Positions 1 through 8,081 of a stretch of 19,535 bases of DNA are shown here, piece by piece (position 1 is the stretch's first letter; every line of letters begins with the position of its first letter). The DNA comes from Parachlorella kessleri (taxonomy: Eukaryota > Chlorophyta > Trebouxiophyceae > Chlorellales > Chlorellaceae), in assembly GCA_001598975.1 (NCBI GenBank), contig BBXU01003068.1, positions 1 through 19,535 on the forward strand, read 5' to 3'. The notes under the pieces are model-generated. The model was not told the DNA's origin, searched no databases, and was given only the letters and a program-made list of their open reading frames with translations. Both the position numbers and the translations under genes were made by a program.

Positions 1-39
1 CCCCCCTCACCCTTCACCATCCTCCTCCCAACGACTCAC

Positions 40-412
40 CCCCACTCAACCCCTCCCCTTGCCATCTCCAATTTGTTGATTACCAGCACCTCCGCCTGCT
101 CTTACAGTCCCGTCCCCCTGACTCGGCCCCCTCGCCTTGCCCCCTCCTGTCACTGATGAACCGCACCCCCCACCAGCCCCCTGACTCACCCCCTCACCTC
201 GCCATCTCCTGGTCGTCAATGAACAGCGCCTCGCCCTGCTCCACCAGCCCACTTTCTGACTGACTCTGACTCACCACGCCATCTTTAACAGCGCCCTCCC
301 CCTGCTCTACCAGACCCCCCCCCCCCTACTCACCCCTGACTCAACCCCTCACCTCGCCATCTCCTGGTCATCGATAAACAGCGCCTCCCCCTGCTCCACC
401 AGCCCCGTCAGC
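40..412 (-). repeat. Tandem copies of an exon 3' edge with its splice donor
   Basis: Five copies of a unit of about 60 bases start near 48, 130, 192, 272 and 350, spaced roughly 60-80 bases. The copy at 350-410 is the true end of the exon at 633-353, reading LVEQGEALFIDDQEMA and then the donor. The copy at 192-240 encodes the same 16 residues and keeps the donor. The copies near 48, 130 and 272 are decayed, with small deletions. All lie in the intron downstream of the real donor. C-rich spacers (CCCCTGACTCA-like) separate the copies. Confidence 0.85.
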
Positions 413-3400
413 GCGCCCAGCTGGCCGTCCAGCTGACTAAACTCGGCGACTAACAGCGCCAGCTCATCGCTGGAGCCGCGCCGGGAGAGCGCCGCCAGCG
501 GGTAGCCCGTGCCCTGCTTCCCTCCCCCGGGCGCTGACGAGGATGACGAAGCCCCTGAGTCACCCACAATGTCAAGGGCCTCCTCCTCCAACCCCCCATA
601 AATGTATGCCATCTCTAGCTGCAGGGTACGCACCTGCAGGTCAGGGTGGGAGCAAGAAGGGGCAGTTTGTTGCGGTTGCTGGTGCACGGAAAGTGCTGCA
701 TGGGTAACCCCTAGGGTGGGTATTCCTCAAGCCAACCGACAGTGCAGGCCATATCCAGCTGCGGCAGGGTCAGGGTCTGGCCTTCCAGCATTGAGTACGA
801 GCCCTGCAGGAGCCAGCTTGCAACTGGAGGGGCCAAGCCTGCCGAGACACCAGCGTTGGGGGCAGCTAATATCGAGACTGCCGCGCAGAAGGCCTGTGCT
901 CCATATAGTGTTTTGACCCAGGAGCGCCAGGAGCGCCAAGACGCCCAGCACCCTCAATGTGGTAACCGCTGGTATGCAAATGCCTGACTATGCTCACCCC
1001 CAAGGCCTCTTGCTGTAGGCCGGTGCAAGCCTTACCACCTCACCGCCGCCCCCCGGGCTCGAGGCTGCCACCGAGTGGCCACGTCTCAGATGCAGTGCTC
1101 CTTGCAGACCCACATTCCCGTGCCCCAGCATACGCATGGAAGCCTCAAACAAGCCCTGGGGCAACTCACCGCCAGCTCCCGGCTTAGAGCCGCGACCGAG
1201 TCGACCACGTCCCGCAGCTCGCTGGCCACCCCAGACAACAAGGTTACGTCACTTTAGTCACACTCACCGCCAGCTCCCGGCTCAGCGCCGCCACCGAGTC
1301 GTCCATGTCCCGCAGCTCGCTGGCCATGCGGGCCCGCCCCTGGATGCCCGCCTTGCGCAGCTTGTTCTCCCGAGCTTTGCTGGCCTCCTGCGGCGCGGCA
1401 AGGTGGAAAGCAGGTGAGAGCACAAGAGGCAACCGAAGTGCAGCTTGTTCTCACGGGCTTTGCTGGCCTCCTGCAGCACGAAACCATGGAATGCAGGTCA
1501 CAACGCAAGGGGCAACCGCGCAGGAGGCAACTTATATGCCGCTTGTTCTCCCGGGCCTTGCTGGCCTCCTGCGGCGCATTAATTAATATATATACTTTTA
1601 ACTATGTACCTAAGAATTATATTAGATTGAATTATTTATTCATTATTTGGCCTCCTACGGCTCGGCAAGATGGAAAGCAGGTCAGAGCGCAAGAGGCAAC
1701 CTCAGAGCAGCTTGTTCTCCCGGGCCTCGCTGGCCTCCTGCGACGCATTAGTTGATTTATTCTTATTTATTTATTAACCTCTTATCTATTAATTATATTA
1801 TTTACTATTTATATTTGGCCTCCTACGGCTCGGCAAGGTGGGAAGCAGGTCAGAGCGCAAGAGGCAACCGAAGGGCAGCTTGTTTCCTCGGGCTTTGCAG
1901 GCCTCCAGCAGTGCGGCAGGGTCACCAGGCAGGGTGACCAGGCAAGGTCACAGCGCTGGAGACATCCCTAGCGTAGAGGCCAGTGCAGTCGTAAGCAAGT
2001 GAGACACACATCGATCAGAGGGCCATATCTGCCTAGCTGTTAGCCTGGCGTAGCCCCGAGATGCCTCGCAACCCTAGCTACCACCCCCCTACTGCCTCAT
2101 CTTCATCCATTCCCTTGCCACCAATAACAGCGGACGGCATATTCTCTCCCCCCCCCCCTCTCGACGTCAACACACCACTACCTACCCACCAAGTTCAGCC
2201 GAGAGCCTGCACCACCCCCAGCCTCAATGCCAGGGTGCCCAGCCTCGCAGCCCCATCCCTCCTCAACGCTCATGAACGGTGAGGCCCTCACAGAACAGCC
2301 ACCCAACATGCCGGCACGATCCATAACCCAACCTCAACATCAGCCGCCCGCCTCACACACACAGACACACCACCACCACCCACCCACATAGATATGCAGA
2401 CAGGTAGGCACGTGCATACACATTACTCAATAACCGCCCTACCTGCAGCCGCTTCTCCAGCCCCTCCTGCAGGACCCCCCCCCCTTTCACACACACACCC
2501 TGGCAACATATGATTTCATAACCGCTCCCACCTGCAGCCGCTTCTCCAGCCCCTCCAGCAGCATGTTAAGCTGCGCCACCTCCTCCCCCCGCCCCTCCTC
2601 GCTGCACACCGGCTGCGGCAGGCCGTCAGGCAGCCGCGCCCGGCTGCCGCCGCCGCCGCCGTTGAGCCGCACCCACAGGTCGCGCAGGCCGCGGGCGCCG
2701 GACTTGATGCCCTGGAGAACGCCCTGCGGCGAGGTGCCGCCCGCCGCGGCCGCCTGACAGGGACAGCACACAGCGCAGCGCACGGGTGAGCCTAGCGTGC
2801 ACTTCGTGACATGATTTGCACCAATAAGGGCCCTTATGCTTTGCAGTCCTTCTGTCATGTCTCTGCCCCTCCCACCCCCACCGCATCCCTCACAGAGTAA
2901 ACGCACACCTCAGCCCCCTCCGCCCCCCCACCTTCTTGACCGCGCTCAGCTTCTTGCCAAAAAACTCCTCCGCCACCCGCTCCGCCTGCCCCAGCCGCTG
3001 CCCCAGGCTGTTCTGGCGCTCCAGCGAGGCGCCGGCGCCGGCGCCCCCGGCCGCGCCCTCGCCGCCCTCCCAGCCGCCGCCCAGGCTGCCGGCGGCGGCC
3101 GAGGCGTCGGCGGGGTCGGCTGGGGGGAACCAGGAGACGTGGCCACGGAAGCGCGCGTTTCGGGCGTCCAGCGCTGCATGCGCCGCCGCCTCGCTGCAAG
3201 ATGAACCGGCCAGGTACCTAAGTACCTCAACAATCACTAGGTAGCATGCTGCACGGCTATGACTGCAGGGGCATCTCTGAGTGCACCGCCAACGCAGCAC
3301 AGCATACGCAGCAAGAGCCCTCCAGCGCAGGCAAGCGGCTGGACCCACAGACGATACCCCGCCCCTCATTTAGCGCCACGTCACAGGCCTCCAGGCTCCA

Positions 3401-5605
3401 TGGACGTTAAAGTGCGCAGTGCAATGTATCGAGCTTGCCCACCTGGGGAATGGCAGGAAGGCAATCTCTGCCGCCGCCCTTGTTAACAGCTCCCGGAATG
3501 TCTCCCTCACTCGCTCCTCCACCTGCGCATATACACCCCTCTCCAACATTCAACATTGAGCAACAAAGAAAACCACGTTCATACTTCAAGCTAGGTCCCC
3601 CTCATGCTCCTCCACCTGAAAACACGCCTCGCCGGTGAACGACCAATAATCCACCTAGGTGATCGCGCACAGCAATTGCAAGCCTCTGCTGCACGCTTCT
3701 CTGTAGATCCAGCATTACAACCACCAACAGCCTGCCAGCCCCTCATGTGGCAGCTTCCCAGCAGGGGTTCTTAGTCATCAGCTAGTGGTCAAAGCACTCT
3801 AAGCTTAACTGCCGCCCCCCTTCCTGCCAGCCCTTGCATGGCAGGTTCCCAGCAGAGCCATTAGTCATCGGATACCCCAGCCATCCAAGCTTACCTGGCG
3901 CTCCGCTTCCTGCGGCGCCTGCGCCGCCAGCACGCTGCCAAAGCTCATGCGGCTGGCCTTGAGCGCCCGCATGCCGCTCTGCAGCCAAGAGCGCGCAGGG
4001 GGAGAACTCTGTGTGCAATCCACCCTAAAGAGGACCCCAGCTTGCACCCTCCTGCCGACGGAGGGGGGCGGCAAGGAAGCTGCTTGTGCGGCTCAACCCG
4101 CAGCACACACATGCGCCCACCCCCTCCCTCAGACATCAACACCTACAGCCCTACTGCACCCCCGCGCCAGATCCAATCCCAGTGCCCAGGGAGGCCAGAG
4201 TCCTACCAGTCCCTGCCACCCATGACAGGGCACCTGCTGCTTCCCTGCCGAAACAGAGCCTGGGATGGATACCACGTTGTTGCAACATGCAGCGGCAGCC
4301 ATTCTCCCCGTCTACCCAGCCGCCAGCCACACAGCAGCATCCTTGCCCCGCCTTACACGCCAGCCACACGCCGCTCCACCTCCCTCAACCCAGACTAGCA
4401 TTGAAAGCTGCTGCTGCTAACTGCCACGACTCCCCTCCCTCCTCTCCTGCTCCGCTGTAACCTCCTTATCAACCTCTGCCTCATTCTCCCACATACCACT
4501 GCTGCTGGCATCCTCTACCGCTGGCATCAACCACAGCTGCCCTCACCTTCAGCTGCTTCGCTGTGAGCCCCGTTTTGCGACTGTCGCCACCGCCTCCGAT
4601 ACCATGAGTCAACTCCTAACATTCCATACACCAGCTGCTGCTCATACCTCCTCGCACCTTGAGCTGCTCCGCCGTGACCTCCATCTCTGTGATTGTCGTG
4701 AGTCAGCTTGTGCCTAAAACTACCGCCCCTCACCTTGAGCTGCTCCGCCGTAAGCTCCATCTCCGCAACTGTCTCTACCGCTTCAGCGATTCTCAGCTGC
4801 TGCTCCTCGTCCGCCCGGCTGCTGGCAGTGCCGTTGCCGCCCCCCTCGCTGCTGCTGTTGCTCGAAGATGACTCCGCGGCATCTGCACGGTGCAGGAACT
4901 GCATGTGATAACCGGACAACAGCCCTTCCCTGGCCCCCCTTCATGCAGAGCACACAAACGCCGCACCCGATCACGCCCTAAGCCCCGCCCCCACCGTGGT
5001 GCCTAGAAATGGACTTGCGAGCACGCAGCACCATGGAGTGAAGCACTGTGCAGGCCCTGGTCGGACTCTATGCAATAACCAAGCTTGACAACCTTGCTGC
5101 CCAGACATATCAAGAATCGGGGCAACATGATCAAAGCCTCATTTCAATGCCAAATCTTTCCTTCTCGGCTAACTTCTTCAGGGCACCAAGCCCCGCCTCC
5201 TCGGCCAAGAACAGGCTCCACCCCAACGGGCGGGCAGTCTCTGCGCCAGCCTGACCCGGTAACAAGTTGTAGCCGCCCTGCCAAGGCTTTGTACCTACCC
5301 TTGTGGCGCTCACCCTGTCCCTCCATTTAACATAACAACAACACTTTTCAGTTTTCCACCCCGGGCACACCTGGGTCTTGATACACCGGAGAGGCCGCCT
5401 CAAGAAGCGCACTCGCTCGCAGCAAGTTGCGGTATAGCTTCCTGAGCTGCACCAGCACTTCAAGGCGTGCTGCGCGCTGGGTGCCTGCCATGGCTGCTGC
5501 CGACACGCCGCTGCTGCTGGCATTGCTGCTGCTGGGCGGCTCGGCTGCGGGAGCAGCTGCGGCGCCAGCGCTAGCTGCCACTCTGGCACGCCTGTGAGAC
5601 AGCAT
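353..5605 (-). CDS. Unrecognised helix-rich protein, multi-exon, 3' end outside window
   Basis: I do not recognise this family. Proposed exons in transcript order are 5605-5387, 4898-4734, 3978-3895, 3522-3443, 3193-2932, 2753-2532, 1387-1268 and 633-353; an optional 24-base exon may lie at 2466-2443. Every junction is GT-AG and the phases agree throughout, giving about 470 residues before the edge. The last donor leaves phase 2, so the gene continues beyond position 1. The first ATG (5605) opens an Ala/Arg/Ser-rich stretch (MLSHRRARVAASAG) like an algal organelle transit peptide. A good acceptor (AG at 5593-5592) just downstream means an upstream first exon is also possible. Exon 1 holds RKLYRNLLRAS, which resembles an LYR motif, but only weakly. 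The rest is charged and helical (AVETVAEMELTAEQLK, EASKARENKLRK, SELRDMDDSVAALSRELA), with Gly/Ser/Ala linkers in exons 2 and 5-8. Exon 1 has two possible donors; the one after 5387 keeps frame. Intron edges are tandemly duplicated. Confidence 0.7.
735..812 (-). repeat. Diverged copy of an exon 5' region
   Basis: On the minus strand, an acceptor-like CTCCTGCAG is followed by an open stretch reading GSYSMLEGQTLTLPQLDMA. Its second half aligns at nucleotide level with the start of the exon at 633-353 (VRTLQLEMAYIYGGLEEE), sharing ACCCTG, CAGCT and ATGGC blocks and the GGTTGG/GAGGA tail. I read it as an older duplicate of the exon start. It could instead be a short extra exon, because its phase at the acceptor is 0. 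I saw no clean donor for it. Confidence 0.5.
1030..1330 (-). repeat. Three copies of an exon end with splice donor
   Basis: The true end of the exon 1387-1268 (SVAALSRELA, then GTGAGT) is copied at about 1167-1233 and, more decayed, at about 1030-1090. The copy at 1167-1233 is open in the same frame for 20 codons, with three substitutions that change the protein (two Met to Val, one Asp to Val) and three silent ones. Its GTGAGT donor is intact. The third copy has lost much of the unit but keeps CTCACCGCC and CCACCGAGT on the plus strand. Spacing is about 100-135 bases. Confidence 0.8.
1578..1648. repeat. AT-rich block within the exon-edge array
   Basis: About 71 bases of almost pure A/T lie in otherwise GC-rich DNA. 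The block is flanked by similar sequences, GGCCTCCTGCGGCGC on the left and GGCCTCCTACGGCTC on the right. The flanks look like a direct repeat around an insertion, but the same sequence is also part of the local array unit, so a true target-site duplication cannot be separated from array structure. Confidence 0.7.
1747..1816. repeat. Second AT-rich block, same setting as the first
   Basis: About 70 A/T-rich bases sit between GGCCTCCTGCGACGC and GGCCTCCTACGGCTC, roughly 168 bases after the block at 1578-1648. The surroundings of the two blocks are nearly identical, so they probably arose by duplication of one larger unit. The A/T interiors have diverged beyond easy alignment. Confidence 0.7.
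2353..2390. repeat. CA/CCA-rich microsatellite
   Basis: A run of CACACACA, then CACCACCACC and CACCCACC, within the minus-strand gene's large intron between exons 2753-2532 and 1387-1268. No gene content is visible in the surrounding 1920-2440. Confidence 0.7.
2443..2466 (-). other. Candidate 24-base micro-exon made by duplication
   Basis: On the minus strand TCCTGCAG precedes 24 bases reading EGLEKRLQ, followed by GTAGGG. These bases duplicate the last 24 bases of the exon 2753-2532, and the copied stretch continues into the intron (GCGGTTAT-like sequence after both donors). The unit has an acceptor, a donor and a length divisible by three. Including it would add a second EGLEKRLQ heptad-like segment without changing frame. 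Whether it is spliced in cannot be told from sequence. Confidence 0.5.
3734..3910 (-). repeat. Duplicated donor region of a short exon
   Basis: About 3734-3822 and 3825-3910 are two diverged copies, sharing CCTGCCAGCCC, GGCAG.TTCCCAGCAG, TTAGTCATC and CAAGCTTA on the plus strand. The right-hand copy includes the true donor of the exon 3978-3895 (plus strand CTTACCTGGCG). The left-hand copy has CTTAACTGCCG in the same place, a decayed donor. Confidence 0.7.
4540..4790 (-). repeat. Three copies of an exon end with splice donor
   Basis: The end of the exon 4898-4734 (EMELTAEQLK, then GTGAGG) recurs at about 4654-4690 (reading TEMEVTAEQLK, then GTGCGAGG) and at about 4541-4600. The last copy has a one-base deletion that breaks the frame. 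All copies lie in the intron downstream of the real donor, spaced about 75 and 113 bases. Confidence 0.8.
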
Positions 5606-8081
5606 AAGAAGCACTGAGGTTGGGCTGGCTCTCACTGACAGGACATATGCAAGTTTGAGAAGCCCACATAGAAATCCTGACAGTGCCTGTTGTTACCTCT
5701 CGGATGAGGCTGTCACCAGCGGCCAGTCCTGACCGGACTGCCGTCCATAACTTCTACGCTGCTCCAAGGGACGCCTATAGCTGACCCTTGTCAAGTGGAA
5801 CCTGCAAAGCCACCGCCTGTCAGGGAAGGAGCGAGGCGACGGGACACCCGGCTAAGCAACTTCAAACTGCACCTGGCGAGATCATGGCCCAATAGATGAG
5901 GTGGTTTTAGGCTCAGGACGCGCTGCCTAGGCTGCCAACCGGCGTGCAGGCTCATCTTTTAGCTGTTGGATGTCACCATGCAAAGCTTAGCTTGAAAGTT
6001 GCTGGTGGCAGTTGATGATGGGCAAAATGACAGCCTTAGTACTACGAAATAAGCAGGGTAAGCAATGCGCTGTGTAGAAGGTGAGGTGTTCTGGCATTCC
6101 CACAGTTCCCGCCATGGCTGAAATGGGTGATCACATCGAGAGCATTTTCCCAGACCGTAGAGGTTTTAGTTGTTGCAACATGTCCGCTTCTGTGGATGCT
6201 GGCAACTCGAGCAAGGGAGTGGTAAGGGTGAACTCTATTGACAGGGCTGGATCATTCAACCTGGATGCCTGGGGTATGCCCAAGATCTGATCCAGCAGTC
6301 TCTTGTGGAGACAAGCTGGGCCACTGGACTTGCAAGGTAAGGCTGAAACTGATGCAAAGGGCAGTGAAGACAGGCTTGCAGCCTGGCAATACTTGCATCC
6401 TCCCTATCTTTTCAACAGGATCTTTGGTTGTGGAGGCGAAGAGCTGGTGGCTGGTTCTTGCCATGTGAACCAGAAAGGCGTCAGCTGTTGTAAGGTGTAC
6501 CGCCTGGAAGTAGCAGCCCCAGGCACGTATGGCTTTTGCAAGCTAATACTGTTACACCTAAATGCGTGCTGGACTGAACCGCGTTTGTTGGGCGTTTAGC
6601 TTTCAGCAGATTTGAAGTTTGGCCTTGTCTGTACCTGGCTACTGGCGCCCCACTGAACTAGGAAGCCGCCAGTTGCGCCACAAACCGTGAGCAGCTGGGC
6701 AGGTGGGTAAGTACAGTACGTTAGTTTAGTAGATGTTTTCTGTGGTGCCGTGCTGACCTTGGGTTGCCCCAGGTGTTGCACCTTCTGCATCTCGCCTTCA
6801 ACCTTGCCTTGTTTGTTGGCAGTGTTCCCACGGGTTTGCTGTTTCACTGACTGCACCTCTCAGCAGGCCTAGGCGTATTACCATGAGCACCACTACCTAT
6901 AGTAGCGGTTCTATATAGTGATAGTACTAGTAGGCAATTAGCCGCAGGGCAGCTGTGAGGGACGGGCAGGGCACAAACTCCTGTGCAGCATCCAAAGAGG
7001 GTAGCAGTCCAAGCCTGGGTTCCTCCGACAGTAGGCCGCCTACCGCACGTGTGCTCCGTGGTGTTAGAGAGTGGGGCGTTGTCTCAGTATTGCTAGACTG
7101 TACCCAGCATTGTCGATCGCACTTGGTCCTGACAGCAACAGGGCAGCGGGGGCAGCCGGGATGCAAGCAAGGATTGGGAAGAGCAAGAGTGATAGGAGCA
7201 GCAGCAATGGAAGCATGAAAAGGAGTAGCACTGCCGGCGGCAAAGCAGGTGGCAGCCAGCACAGGGTTTTGCATTATCAGCAGTGTCCTGGACACTGCAG
7301 AGCAGCCCCAGCAACAGCCTGCGGACCGTACAGCTGGCTCGCTCTGCGGATGGCCTAGGTGCTGACATAGGTGCATGCACCCAGGGTCGCCGGAGAGGTT
7401 CGGACTTTGGCAGGGCTTGCAGTCGAGCTGACAGCCGGCATTTGTTGGTACTGGTCGACGAAGCTGGCCTGACAGCTGATTACATTACACACCAAGTACA
7501 TCCAGGATCGGCATTCTTTGCACACTGTACTGCAGCCAGCACAGAGGCTGCTGAGCTGGGTACAGCCCAGCTCGTCATCAAAACTGACAGACTGTCTGAG
7601 TCTCACTGTTGAGAGTTGAGGTAGGGAGGCTACAGAGTAGCAAAGCCCATGTACCAGCGCGGCATAACAGCCAGTCCAGTCCAGCTCTACTCCCTGTTTG
7701 CACTACCTGCCACCCATGCTAATAACAGCAGTTAGCCATGGGCACAGGCAGTAGCCGTGCAGCTAGCAGCAGCGTGAGCACAGGCGGTGTTAGTGGCATG
7801 TTTACTGCTTGAGTTGGTAGGGTAAGTCTTGCGGGGTGTCATTCATGGCGAGGTTCACCGGGTATCAGCGCCCTCCCCCACCTGCGCGTTGTCCGCAGCA
7901 CGCAGCATGCTGTGGGCAATGGGACTCCCGTGGGGCAGACGTGGGGACTCTGCTCGCATGTACATGCTCTTCCTGATTGACATCTCGTTCCACAGGCCAA
8001 CTAACAGGCCTGCGTATCGAACCCCCAAACCTTGTGCTGCTGTTCCCCTAGGCATCAAGTGTTACTCGTCCGCCTGGCAAG
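5606..8081. other. Intergenic region without a convincing gene
   Basis: This stretch separates the divergent starts of the minus-strand gene and the methyltransferase gene. Several open frames of 60-150 codons exist on both strands, but none shows a recognisable domain or a coherent exon chain. A small ATG-started frame near 6115-6290 (MAEMGDHIESIF) has a good ATG context but no supported continuation. An inverted copy of a dispersed repeat lies at 7672-7723. CCCCTAG just before 8052 looks like an acceptor, so a 5'-UTR intron of the methyltransferase gene may reach into this region. Confidence 0.6.
7672..7723 (-). repeat. Inverted, truncated copy of the dispersed repeat
   Basis: AGTCCAGTCCAG, then CTCTACTCCCTGTTTG, CACTACCTGCCACCCAT and CTAAT, is the reverse complement of the repeat beginning near 16405. 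It has a five-base gap and about one mismatch over some 50 bases. The remaining half of the element is missing. Confidence 0.85.

Larger units (their letters stand above)
1360..1915 (-). repeat. Tandem array of an acceptor and exon start
   Basis: The acceptor plus first codons of exon 1387-1268 (CAG, then EASKARENKL) recurs upstream at about 1441-1477, 1531-1571, 1707-1745 and 1880-1910. A linker containing GGAAAGCAGGTCAGAGCGCAAGAGGCAACC (described here by its plus-strand motifs GGAAAGCAGGT and GAGGCAACC) recurs between the copies. The nearest copy encodes the same ten residues with two silent changes. The next two carry one amino-acid change each, and the most distant has at least two. The exon-distal copies are therefore the most diverged. 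Two AT-rich blocks sit inside the array. Confidence 0.85.

Noticed and set aside
5144..5275. Possible extra exon of the minus-strand gene, reading LAEEAGLGALKKLAEKERFGIEM after a GGGTCAG acceptor
   Set aside because: The frame looks coding, but no GT donor in a phase compatible with the next exon (4898) was found before the TGA; left out of the model.
5605..5635. Earlier start of the minus-strand gene at 5635
   Set aside because: The codon there is GTG, not ATG; the first in-frame ATG is at 5605.
6081..6600. Plus-strand open frames near 6115-6290 and 6303-6599
   Set aside because: No domain, no consistent exon chain and no codon pattern like the neighbouring genes.
6888..6940. Small A/T-rich palindromic stretch (CTATAGTAG ... 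CTATATAG ... TACTAGTAGG)
   Set aside because: Short imperfect hairpin with no conserved RNA features; probably chance.
6927..7612. Overlapping open frames on both strands of 80-150 codons
   Set aside because: They overlap on both strands, have mixed composition and show no recognisable motif; such frames are expected by chance in GC-rich DNA.
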